DNA from: Limnohabitans sp.
GTDB taxonomy: Bacteria > Pseudomonadota > Gammaproteobacteria > Burkholderiales > Burkholderiaceae_C
Length of the DNA stretch: 51,779 nucleotides
Assembly: GCA_018882835.1 (NCBI GenBank)
Contig: VERE01000017.1
Coordinates: 1 to 51,779, forward strand
Direction of reading: 5' to 3'
Part shown: in pieces, positions 1 through 8,014 of the stretch
How the letters are laid out: every line of letters begins with the position of its first letter
Numbering within the stretch: the first letter of the stretch is position 1
Made by a program: the position numbers and the translations under genes
Notes under the pieces: generated by a model
What the model saw: only the letters and a program-made list of their open reading frames with translations
Told to the model about the DNA's origin: nothing
The model's database searches: none

Positions 1-91
1 CAAAACACCCGACGAATTTGCCAAGTATGTCAGTGACCAATTGGTCAACTGGACCACCCTGATTCGCCAAGCCGGCATCAAACCTGAATGA
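1..91 (+). CDS. Bug/TctC-family periplasmic solute receptor, C-terminal fragment
   Basis: Only the last 29 codons and the stop are in the window; the reading frame starts at base 2. The visible end (TPDEFAKYV, then NWTTLIRQAGIKPE) matches the usual C-terminus of Bug/TctC receptors, where a helix with W-x-x-x-I/V is followed by a G-I-K ending. Such proteins bind carboxylates or other organic acids in the periplasm for tripartite tricarboxylate transporters; many have no adjacent membrane partners, and none is seen here. The stop codon overlaps the ATG of the cupin gene (ATGA), so the two are probably cotranscribed. The family call rests on a short tail. Confidence 0.7.
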   Translation, partial: KTPDEFAKYVSDQLVNWTTLIRQAGIKPE

Positions 92-489
92 CCATGACGA
101 CACCTTCTTACCTGGTACGCAGTGAGAACGTTGCAGCTTACCAGCCTGCCAACCACCATCACACCAGCAACCAGCGCTTGATCGGCCCGGAGACCGTCGG
201 CGCCAAGCAAATGGAAGTGCTGCTGGGCACCCTCTCCAAGGGCGGTGGCGCGCTGCCCCATGCCCACCCTGGCATTGAGCAGTCCTGCTATTTGCTGGAA
301 GGCACAGCCCATGTGACCGTGGGCGAGCAAGCCTTTGACATGGCGCCAGGCGACATGTGCTTTTTCCCGGCGGACGTGTTTCATACCTTCAGCGTGACCA
401 GCGACACCCCCGTGAAATTGCTGGTGATTTACAGCCCCCCCTACGGCGAAAACCCCCAGAACGTGATTCGCCCGGCAGCGGGTGCCTGA
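88..489 (+). CDS. Small single-domain cupin protein
   Basis: A protein of 133 residues with one cupin beta-barrel. Motif 1 is visible as H58-A-H60 followed by E64 and a downstream glycine, and motif 2 as PGDMCFFPADVFH ending in H99. H58, H60, E64 and H99 would form the usual metal site. The ATG at 88 overlaps the preceding stop; a second ATG at 94 is an alternative, and neither has a clear ribosome site, which fits translational coupling. The next gene, an acyl-CoA dehydrogenase, begins 2 bases after the stop. The family covers dioxygenases, isomerases and sensors, so the substrate cannot be told from sequence. Confidence 0.8.
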   Translation: MTMTTPSYLVRSENVAAYQPANHHHTSNQRLIGPETVGAKQMEVLLGTLSKGGGALPHAHPGIEQSCYLLEGTAHVTVGEQAFDMAPGDMCFFPADVFHTFSVTSDTPVKLLVIYSPPYGENPQNVIRPAAGA

Positions 490-491
490 GC

Positions 492-1655
492 ATGGACTTT
501 TCACTGTCCAGGGACCAGGAGCAGCTGCGCGACGCCATCGAGCGTGTGTGCGAGCCTTTCGATGCAGACTACTGGTTGCGCAAAGACCGCGAGGGTGGTT
601 TTCCGGATGAGTTTCACCGCGCGCTGGCCGATGCCGGCTGGTTGGGCATTGCGATGCCTGAGGCCTACGGTGGCGCAGGCCTGGGCATCACCGAGGCGGC
701 ATTGATGATGCACACCATTGCAGCCACAGGTGCGGGCTTGTCGGGTGCGTCAGCGGTGCACATGAACATTTTTGGATTGCACCCTGTGGTGGTGTTTGGC
801 ACGCCCGAACAACAGCAGCGCTGGCTACCGCGCCTGATTCAAGGACTGGACCGCGCCTGCTTTGGCGTCACTGAGCCCAACACCGGCTTGAACACCCTGA
901 AGTTGCGCACCCGCGCCGAACGCCATGGCGACCATTACCGGGTGACGGGACAGAAAGTCTGGATTTCCACCGCGCAAGTGGCCAACAAAATATTGCTGCT
1001 GGCCCGCACCACGCCTCTGGAAGACGCCAAGGGCACCCATGGGCTGAGCCTGTTCTACACCGACTTCGACCGTAGCCGAATCGAAGTGCACGAGATCGAA
1101 AAGATGGGGCGCAAGAGCGTCGACTCCAACCAACTCTTCATTGACGACTTGCGGATTCCTGTGGAAGACCGCATTGGCGAAGAAGGCCGGGGCTTCGAGT
1201 ACATCCTGCACGGCCTCAACCCCGAGCGCATCCTGATTGCGGCCGAGGCGGTAGGCCTGGGGCGCGCTGCTTTGAAGCGCGCGGCCAACTATGCGCAAGA
1301 ACGTGAAGTGTTCGGGCGGCCCATTGGCATGAACCAAGGCATCCAGCACCCCTTGGCGAAGTCGTGGATGGAATTGGAGGCTGCGCATTTGATGGTCTAC
1401 AAAGCTGCTTCCTTGTACGACGCAAACCAAGCCTGTGGCGCAGAAGCCAACAGTGCCAAGTACCTCGCGGCCGAAGCCTGCTACCACGCCTGCGAGAACG
1501 CCATCCTGACGCACGGCGGCATGGGGTACGCCAAGGAATACCACGTCGAGCGCTACCTGCGCGAGGCCTGGATTCCGCGACTCGCACCCGTCAGCCCGCA
1601 ACTCATTCTGTGTTTCATTGCAGAAAAAGTCCTGGGCCTCCCAAAATCCTACTGA
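492..1655 (+). CDS. Acyl-CoA dehydrogenase family flavoprotein
   Basis: A 387-residue protein of normal length, starting at MDFSLSRDQEQL; an open frame continues upstream but lies within the cupin gene. The FAD/substrate core FGVTEPNTGLNT and the C-terminal segment GGMGYAKEYHVERYLRE are typical of the family. The medium-chain-type catalytic loop (YEGT) is replaced by WIPRLAPVSPQ, while a glutamate is present at E245 in GLNPERIL, where isovaleryl-CoA dehydrogenase carries its base. It should oxidise an acyl-CoA to the enoyl-CoA and pass electrons to ETF. It converges on the leftward Bug-ior operon. Chain length or branching of the substrate is not known. Confidence 0.9.
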   Translation: MDFSLSRDQEQLRDAIERVCEPFDADYWLRKDREGGFPDEFHRALADAGWLGIAMPEAYGGAGLGITEAALMMHTIAATGAGLSGASAVHMNIFGLHPVVVFGTPEQQQRWLPRLIQGLDRACFGVTEPNTGLNTLKLRTRAERHGDHYRVTGQKVWISTAQVANKILLLARTTPLEDAKGTHGLSLFYTDFDRSRIEVHEIEKMGRKSVDSNQLFIDDLRIPVEDRIGEEGRGFEYILHGLNPERILIAAEAVGLGRAALKRAANYAQEREVFGRPIGMNQGIQHPLAKSWMELEAAHLMVYKAASLYDANQACGAEANSAKYLAAEACYHACENAILTHGGMGYAKEYHVERYLREAWIPRLAPVSPQLILCFIAEKVLGLPKSY

Positions 1656-1675
1656 CCCTTGCGCCGTCCTCGCGC

Positions 1676-2659
1676 TTATTCTTTCGGGGCGCCCGACATT
1701 TTGACCAGGCCCTCGTAGCGCTTGATCTCGGTCAGCACAAAACGCGAGAACTCGGCAGCAGAGCCGCCACCTATCTCGGCGCCCACATTTTGCAAGCGTG
1801 TGCGAATGTCCGGGTCGTTGAGCACTTTGGCAATTTCTTTGTTAAGCCGCTCCACCACATCGGAGGGCGCGTTGGCAGGCAACATGATGCCGTACCAGGC
1901 AGAGGCCAGCACCGGCACGCCCGCCTCTTCCATCGTTGGCACCTGAGGCAAGGCTGCAATGCGTTTCCTGGAAGCCACGGCCAGCGCTTTCAACTTGCCA
2001 CCCGCAATATTGGACAGCGAACCGGTGTCAATCATCATGTCGATGTGTCCGGCCATCAAGTCAACGGCCGCTGGCCCGCTGCCTTTGTAGGGGACATGGC
2101 TAATGTCCAGCCCCGTCGCTATCTTGAACTGCGCGCCCGCCAAGTGCTGCGAGGAGCCAATGCCGGCCGAGCCATAGGTGTATTTGCCCGGTGTTTTCTT
2201 GGCCGCTGCCATCAACTCGCCCAGGGTGTTCCAGGGGGAGTTGGCCGGCACCGCCATGATGTTGGGAATATTGCACAGCAAGATGACAGGCGTGAAATCC
2301 TTGACCGGGTCAAACCCCTGATTGGCATAGAGGTGCACGCCGGCCGCGTTGGTGGAACTTGTAGCCAACAGCAAAGTGTGGCCATCGGCCTTTTCCTTGA
2401 TGAAGGCCTGGGTCCCGATGTTCCCGCCCGCCCCGCCTTTGTTTTCAACGAACACCGAGACACCCAGGGCCTGGGTCAGCGGCTGCACCAGAATGCGTGC
2501 CACCTGGTCGGTGGCGCCGCCCGGTGGCCAGGGCACCAGGATTTTGATGGGCTTGTCTGGAAAGGCCGCATGCGCTGCCAAGGGCATCATGGACATCAGG
2601 CCGAGTAAGCCGGACGTCAATCCCAGCATGGCGCGTCGGCGCAGTTCAAGTGAATTCAT
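1676..2659 (-). CDS. Bug/TctC-family periplasmic solute receptor
   Basis: A complete 327-residue receptor. It begins with a signal peptide (RRR, hydrophobic core, cleavage near AAHA) followed by the family block FPDKPIKILVPWPPGG and, further on, the GSAGIGSSQHLAG and HVPYKGSGPAA segments. The start at 2659 is supported by AAGGAG eight bases upstream. It is the last gene of the leftward operon that holds the acyl-CoA ligase and the indolepyruvate oxidoreductase subunits, so its ligand is plausibly an acid fed to that pathway. No TctA/TctB membrane subunits are in the window. The ligand cannot be read from sequence. Confidence 0.92.
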   Translation of the reverse strand: MNSLELRRRAMLGLTSGLLGLMSMMPLAAHAAFPDKPIKILVPWPPGGATDQVARILVQPLTQALGVSVFVENKGGAGGNIGTQAFIKEKADGHTLLLATSSTNAAGVHLYANQGFDPVKDFTPVILLCNIPNIMAVPANSPWNTLGELMAAAKKTPGKYTYGSAGIGSSQHLAGAQFKIATGLDISHVPYKGSGPAAVDLMAGHIDMMIDTGSLSNIAGGKLKALAVASRKRIAALPQVPTMEEAGVPVLASAWYGIMLPANAPSDVVERLNKEIAKVLNDPDIRTRLQNVGAEIGGGSAAEFSRFVLTEIKRYEGLVKMSGAPKE

Positions 2660-2671
2660 AGCGGATTCTCC

Positions 2672-4249
2672 TTAGAGTGTGAGCCCACGGGGGCGTCGTC
2701 CCGCCCACAAAATGGGCTGAACCTTGGCAGGCCGTGCGGGCGCGCCATGCGCATGCAGCACCTGATCCAATGCGGCGCCCGCTTCATCTTTGAGCGCGGC
2801 CTCGCGGGCTTGCTGTATGGCGCGGGCACGCGCCTCGGGCGATGTTGTTGTACTAGCGCTGCCCAGGTGCTGAAGAATGTGCAACAGGTTGTCACGCCCA
2901 CGCTCTTGCGTGCTGCCATAGCCTTTGATCAAGCGGCCACTGCGCGCCATTTCCAAACCCAAGGCGTGGCCTTGCTGCAAGCCAGCCTGAACAGCCGCCA
3001 GCCAATGGTCGATCAAAGTTTGCTCTTGGGCATAGCGGCTGCCCCAGCGACGGACGCGGCGCAAACTTGCCAGCAGGCGCAGCATCAGCATGCCAGTCAC
3101 ACTGTGCGTGCCGATTTTCAAGGGCCAGGATTTGGCCGGCAAGCCGCGCGCCAGGCGGCGCTGTTCCCATTGCAACAGGCGCTGCGCCCAAGCGGGGGGC
3201 AACAGCGCAGCGAACTCCGGCAAGCCGGGCTTGAAGTGGTCGTAGACACGCAGCAGGTCGTCGTCTTGCGCTTTCACCTCTTGGCGCACGCGTGCCAAAC
3301 GTTGCGAACGGCTTTTCAAATCTGCCACGCGCACGATGTCGTCAAACGCCATCCACAGGGCCAGCCAGCGGGCCACCTCTTGTGTGGCGGTGCATTCGGC
3401 AGGTGCAGCCTGCTGTTCCGACAACAACACTTGTCGCAAGCGTTGGCGGTAAAGGTCGACATAAGCCTGATCCTGGTAGTCCAGCAAGCGCGCGCGCGCA
3501 TGGCCCAGCACTTCATGCATGGCGCTGGGAAATTCGCGCTGCCAAGCTTCAGGCAACGCGGGAGACGCTGGCGCTGAGGCTTTTTCAGGCAACAAGTCGG
3601 CCAGGAACTGCGCTTGTGTGCGCTGCGCTTGCACTGCCTCCCAGCCCAGGGCAAAGCCTCGCAAGCTGGCTTGTTGGCTGGCACTGGCCGCGCCAATCAC
3701 GGCCTCGTAGTCGCTGCGATGCATGGGCAAGGCGCCGCACGCCGCAAGGCTGCCCAACATGACGGCGCTGACCACCGTGCCGGCCTCGCGCGTCATGCCC
3801 GCCATGTCCAGCACGTGGCAGGCTTGGCCTTGTTGTTGCACCACCTGCAGCAAGCTGGCCTCGTCGAGCCGGCCATCGCCCATCTGCATCTTTTCCTGGG
3901 TGGTGAGCACCCGGTTGCCAGCGGTGATGATGCGCGTTCGCTGGGCAGAACTCAGACCATTCGCCACTTGGCGTGCCGTCTCCAAAAGTTCGGAAGACAC
4001 CAGCAAGTCCAGCCGTCCCGGCAAGGGATTGAGCCCCAAGACGACGCGGCGCTCACCCAACTCGGATTGCAGTTTGGGAAAAATTTCAAGGTAATACGTG
4101 GTTGCACCGGTGCGCTGCGCGACACCAGGAATGGAAGTGGCTTGCACCGGATAGCCGGCATGGCGCGCGGCATCCACCAGCCAGTCGGTCAGCACGCCAC
4201 CGCCCTCGCCGCCCAGGGCGCACAACAAAATGGAAATAGGTTGGGTCAT
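2672..4249 (-). CDS. iorB: Indolepyruvate:ferredoxin oxidoreductase beta subunit, extended form
   Basis: A 525-residue protein starting at MTQPISILLCALGGEGGG. The first ~190 residues are the pyruvate-oxidoreductase gamma-type domain (GGEGGGVLTDWL, then IPGVAQRTGATTYYLEI). The remaining ~330 residues are a helical extension of the kind called DUF6537 in proteobacterial homologues; archaeal IorB has only the first domain, about 200 residues. An in-frame extension up to 4420 lies inside iorA and is not used. With iorA, ten bases upstream, it should convert aryl-pyruvates plus CoA to aryl-acetyl-CoA, reducing ferredoxin. Confidence 0.85.
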   Translation of the reverse strand: MTQPISILLCALGGEGGGVLTDWLVDAARHAGYPVQATSIPGVAQRTGATTYYLEIFPKLQSELGERRVVLGLNPLPGRLDLLVSSELLETARQVANGLSSAQRTRIITAGNRVLTTQEKMQMGDGRLDEASLLQVVQQQGQACHVLDMAGMTREAGTVVSAVMLGSLAACGALPMHRSDYEAVIGAASASQQASLRGFALGWEAVQAQRTQAQFLADLLPEKASAPASPALPEAWQREFPSAMHEVLGHARARLLDYQDQAYVDLYRQRLRQVLLSEQQAAPAECTATQEVARWLALWMAFDDIVRVADLKSRSQRLARVRQEVKAQDDDLLRVYDHFKPGLPEFAALLPPAWAQRLLQWEQRRLARGLPAKSWPLKIGTHSVTGMLMLRLLASLRRVRRWGSRYAQEQTLIDHWLAAVQAGLQQGHALGLEMARSGRLIKGYGSTQERGRDNLLHILQHLGSASTTTSPEARARAIQQAREAALKDEAGAALDQVLHAHGAPARPAKVQPILWAGRRPRGLTL

Positions 4250-4259
4250 GAAGCTGCTT

Positions 4260-6425
4260 TCAGGTGGGTTGCAGGGCACGCACCCAACGGCTGCGCAGGC
4301 GCTCGAACAAACGCTCCCAAAGGCCGGCGTTCTGCACCACTTCGGCCCGGTAAAACGAGGGGCACAAAGTGGCCGCGTGGGCATTGGCGCCACACAGGCC
4401 ACAGCCCACGCAACCCTCAATCACGGTCGCTACCGGGTCGACCTTCAAGGGGTCGGGGTTGTCTTTCAGCGTCAAGGTCGGGCAGCCCGACAAACGGATG
4501 CAGGCGTGGTCGCCATTGCAAACGTCTTCATCCACGCCGTATTTGACACGCTGCACGCGCTGGCCCTTTTTGAGCAACTGCGCCAGCCAGGGCTTGATGC
4601 GGCGTTGGCGCTCCAATTGGCATTCGCCCTCGGCCACGATCACCTTCAAGCCCTTGAAGTCGGAGGTGAAGGCGTCCAGCAAAGTGGCGCGCATGGTTTC
4701 CACTTCGTAGGTATGCACGGTGCGCAACCATTGAACGCCCAGGCCTTGCAAGGTGCGCTCAATGGTTTGGTTGGTGTGGGCCAGGCTTTGCAGTTTGTCA
4801 GCCGCCGCCAGCTTGGCTGCGTCTGCGGGCGTGGAGATGATGTCTTGGGTGCCGGTGGCCGAGGTGTAGCCGTTCTTGAAAATCAACAGCACCGCATCGT
4901 CGCCATTGAAGAGCGCGCTTTGTACGCCGGTCAGCAAGCCGTTGTGCCAGAAGCCGCCATCGCCCATGATGGACAGCACCCGCTGCTGCATCGCCGGCGA
5001 CACGCCCGCGCGACTCGCCAGGCTCATGCCATAGCCCAAAATGGTGTGGCCCGTGGAGAATGGCTCAAAGGTGCCCAGCGCATGGCAGCCAATGTCGGCC
5101 GACACATGCAAGGGGCCGATGGCTTGCTGCGCCAGCTTGATCGCCGAAAACACCGGGCGCTCCGGACAGCCAATGCAAAAACTCGGTGGCCGTGCCGGCA
5201 ATGTCTGGCCACGGGCCTTCAATTGCTCGGCCACCTTCAGGCGGCGCTCGCGGTTGTCTTGCAACCATTGGGCCGCCTGCGCCGCCACCGGTGTTTGCGG
5301 CAGGTAACGCTCACTCCAGGCCTGCAAGCCCTGGGCCATGGCCTCTGCGGTGTATTCGCCGCCTTGCGGCAGCCAGTCTTTGCCATGCAAAGGGGTTTGA
5401 ATGTCGCGACGGCGCAGCAAGGTGGCAATTTCTTGCTCGATGTATTCGGGCTGCCCTTCTTCCATCACCAGCACGCTGCGCTTGTTCAGGCAGAAGTTGG
5501 CGATCTGCTCAGGCACCAGTGGCGAGGTGACGTTCAAGACCAGCAGCGGAATTTTGCTGTCGCCGAAGGCATCCGCCAAATCGAATTGCTGAAGCGCGCG
5601 AATCAGCGTGTTGTACAAGCCGCCTTGCACAATGATGCCCAGGTCGGCATGCTCGCCGGCAAAGTGTTCATTCAAGCCATGCGCTTCAATGTAGCGGCGT
5701 GCCGCGGGCAAGCGTTCCTGGTATTTCAGCTTTTCATGGCCGAAAGTCACTGGCGGATGGGCCAGGCGGTTGTAATCAAAGCGCGCCGGCTGTGTCATCA
5801 ATTGCCGCGTGGAGATGGCGGGGGCCTGGTTGTCTTTGGCCACGAAACTGCCCCGCACATGGCAAGCGCGAATGCGCAACTCCATCAGCGCTGGCATGTT
5901 CGACGCTTCCGACAAGCGAAAGGCGTGCTCCACCATGTCGACCATGCGGGTCAGGTCAGGGCGCGGGTCCAGCAACAGCATGCCCGACTTGAGCGCATAG
6001 GCATGGGTCCGCTCCTGGATGACGGAGGCACCTTCGCCGTAGTCTTCACCCACCACGACCAACACGCCACCTTTGACGCCCGGCGACGACAGGTTGCTGA
6101 GTGCGTCAGCCGCCACATTGGTGCCCACAATGGATTTCCAGGTCACTGCCCCACGCAAGGGGTAATGGATCGAGGCCCCGAGCATGGCCGCCGCAGAGGC
6201 TTCGTTGGCACACGCTTCCACATGCACGCCCAGCTCGTCCATGTAGGACTTGGCCTGCACCATCACATCGAGCAAGTGCGATACCGGCGCGCCCTGGTAG
6301 CCGCCCACATAAGCAACGCCCGATTGCAGCAAGGCCTTGGTGATCGCCAGGATGCCTTCGCCATGAAAGGTCTCGCCTGCACCCATGCGCAGCTGCTCGA
6401 CTTCTTTGCTGAAAGAAACTTCCAA
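4260..6425 (-). CDS. iorA: Indolepyruvate:ferredoxin oxidoreductase alpha subunit
   Basis: A 721-residue protein of family length. It has an N-terminal pyrimidine-binding domain, a middle transketolase-C-like domain, then the thiamine diphosphate domain with CIGCPERP, GDGG (D489) and NGYTSATG. Near the C-terminus are ferredoxin-like cysteines: VCNGDHACIRLSGCP and CVGCGLCGANAHAATLCP. The first group is sparser than a canonical 4Fe-4S motif, which I believe is usual for proteobacterial members. It pairs with the downstream iorB and follows the acyl-CoA ligase by 17 bases. Enzymes of this class are commonly oxygen sensitive. The actual 2-oxoacid could be indole-, phenyl- or hydroxyphenyl-pyruvate, or another. 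Confidence 0.9.
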   Translation of the reverse strand: MEVSFSKEVEQLRMGAGETFHGEGILAITKALLQSGVAYVGGYQGAPVSHLLDVMVQAKSYMDELGVHVEACANEASAAAMLGASIHYPLRGAVTWKSIVGTNVAADALSNLSSPGVKGGVLVVVGEDYGEGASVIQERTHAYALKSGMLLLDPRPDLTRMVDMVEHAFRLSEASNMPALMELRIRACHVRGSFVAKDNQAPAISTRQLMTQPARFDYNRLAHPPVTFGHEKLKYQERLPAARRYIEAHGLNEHFAGEHADLGIIVQGGLYNTLIRALQQFDLADAFGDSKIPLLVLNVTSPLVPEQIANFCLNKRSVLVMEEGQPEYIEQEIATLLRRRDIQTPLHGKDWLPQGGEYTAEAMAQGLQAWSERYLPQTPVAAQAAQWLQDNRERRLKVAEQLKARGQTLPARPPSFCIGCPERPVFSAIKLAQQAIGPLHVSADIGCHALGTFEPFSTGHTILGYGMSLASRAGVSPAMQQRVLSIMGDGGFWHNGLLTGVQSALFNGDDAVLLIFKNGYTSATGTQDIISTPADAAKLAAADKLQSLAHTNQTIERTLQGLGVQWLRTVHTYEVETMRATLLDAFTSDFKGLKVIVAEGECQLERQRRIKPWLAQLLKKGQRVQRVKYGVDEDVCNGDHACIRLSGCPTLTLKDNPDPLKVDPVATVIEGCVGCGLCGANAHAATLCPSFYRAEVVQNAGLWERLFERLRSRWVRALQPT

Positions 6426-6442
6426 ATCGGTTCTCCTGTGCG

Positions 6443-7999
6443 TCAGGCCTGCGCGGCATAGCCCAGGCGCAGCTCACGCTTGAGCAATTTGCCGCTGGGG
6501 TTTTTGGGCAGTGCATCGGTGAAGAACACACGCTTGGGGCTTTTGAAGCTGGCCATGTGGGTGTTGCAATGCGCGATCACCTCTTGCTCGGTCAGGGTCT
6601 GGCCGGCTTTCACCACAATCACGGCGCTGACGGCTTCCACCCATTTGGCATCGGGCAAGCCAATCACCGCCACTTCGCTGACCTGGGGCAAGCGGTAAAT
6701 CATTTCCTCGACCTCCCGGCTGGCAACGTTCTCGCCGCCGGTCTTGATCATGTCCTTCTTGCGGTCCACCACTGTGATGAAGCCTTCCTCGTCGATGGTG
6801 GCCAGGTCGCCGCTGTGGAACCAATCGCCTTCGAAAGCGCTTCGGGTGCGCTCATCGTCATGAAAGTAGCCCAGCATCAGGTGGGGCGAACGGTGCACGA
6901 TTTCGCCCACTTCGCCAGGCGCGACATCCCGCATCTGATCGTCTACCACGCGCGTCTCCACATTGAGCACGGCACGGCCGCAGGAGCCGGGCTTGCGCAA
7001 CTGGTCGTCCGGCCCGAGCATGGTGGCCAGCGGCGCGATTTCGGTTTGGCCGTAAAGATTCCACAGGCGCACCGAGGGCAGTCGCGTGGCCAGCTCACGC
7101 AGCACTTCCACCGGCATGATGGAGGCGCCGTAATACCCTTTGGCCAAATGTTGGAGCTTGGCGGCATCGAACAAGGGCGAGCGCAGCAAGGCAATCCAGA
7201 CCGTAGGTGGCGCAAAAAAACTGCTGATCTTGTAGGTTTCCATCAAGCTCAGTAAATGGTCGGGCACCGGTTTGGAGGTGATGACGTTGCTGCTGCCGAC
7301 AAAAATGGCGGGGCCAAAAAACACATCGAGTTGCGCGCAGTGGTAAAGCGGCAGCGCATGCAAGGCCAGGTCATCGGCAGCAATTTCGGCATCAACCACG
7401 CAGCTGACATACTGCCACAGCACCGCATCATGTGTAAGCATCGCGCCCTTGGGTGTGGACTCGGTGCCGCTGGTGTAAACAATTTGCGCCAGATCGCTGC
7501 TGGCCAAACTGACATCGGGCAAGGCATCGGTGCAGGCTGCGAGGTCGTCAAAAGCGAGCATGCCCGCAGTGGCCTGGCTGGGATCTTCCGAGGGCAACCA
7601 GATGAACTGCTGCACCTGGGTGTCGAGCGCCGCAGCAGCGCGCGCCAACTCGGACAAGCCCGAGTCAGTGGCCAGGGTCTTGGCGCCTGCATGCCGCAGG
7701 ATGTAGGCCACTTCTTCGGCCTTGAGCATGAAATTGATGGGCACCAGCACTGCCCCCAAGCGCGCCAGGGCAAACCGCAAAGCTGCAAAGCCGTGCGAGT
7801 TGCGCGCCAGCACGGCCACCCGATCGGCGGTGTGAATGCCGTGGCGCGCCAGGCCCGCCGCGAGTCGCGTCACCAGGGCATCGAACTGGGCATAAGTCCA
7901 TTCGGTTTGGCCGCAGCGAATGGCCATCTTGGTGGGCACCCGCAAAGCGGTGCGGCGCAAGACATCGGACAAAGTTTGACGGCGAACGATGGGATGCAT
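6443..7999 (-). CDS. AMP-forming acyl-CoA ligase
   Basis: A 518-residue member of the adenylate-forming superfamily. Visible motifs are the P-loop YTSGTESTPKG, the YGQTE motif, the HSGDLATID and DRKKDMIKTGGENV blocks of the hinge region and the C-terminal catalytic lysine in PSGK (about K504). I chose the ATG at 7999 because GGAG sits six bases upstream; an ATG at 8011 would add four residues but lacks such a site. It activates a carboxylic acid to its CoA thioester. It lies 15 bases after the phospholipase-like gene and directly before iorA. The acid could be fatty or aromatic. Confidence 0.9.
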   Translation of the reverse strand: MHPIVRRQTLSDVLRRTALRVPTKMAIRCGQTEWTYAQFDALVTRLAAGLARHGIHTADRVAVLARNSHGFAALRFALARLGAVLVPINFMLKAEEVAYILRHAGAKTLATDSGLSELARAAAALDTQVQQFIWLPSEDPSQATAGMLAFDDLAACTDALPDVSLASSDLAQIVYTSGTESTPKGAMLTHDAVLWQYVSCVVDAEIAADDLALHALPLYHCAQLDVFFGPAIFVGSSNVITSKPVPDHLLSLMETYKISSFFAPPTVWIALLRSPLFDAAKLQHLAKGYYGASIMPVEVLRELATRLPSVRLWNLYGQTEIAPLATMLGPDDQLRKPGSCGRAVLNVETRVVDDQMRDVAPGEVGEIVHRSPHLMLGYFHDDERTRSAFEGDWFHSGDLATIDEEGFITVVDRKKDMIKTGGENVASREVEEMIYRLPQVSEVAVIGLPDAKWVEAVSAVIVVKAGQTLTEQEVIAHCNTHMASFKSPKRVFFTDALPKNPSGKLLKRELRLGYAAQA

Positions 8000-8014
8000 G
8001 TGTGTCTCCATGAA

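Noticed and set aside
4262..4560. Sparse first cysteine group of IorA as a sign of a damaged ferredoxin domain
   Set aside because: The C-x5-C-x5-CP pattern appears to be the normal form in proteobacterial homologues, so it is not evidence of decay.
4230..6461. Long plus-strand open frame of 743 codons opposite iorA
   Set aside because: It is antisense to a clear iorA and its translation is His/Gln/Gly/Ala-rich with no motifs, typical of a high-GC shadow frame.
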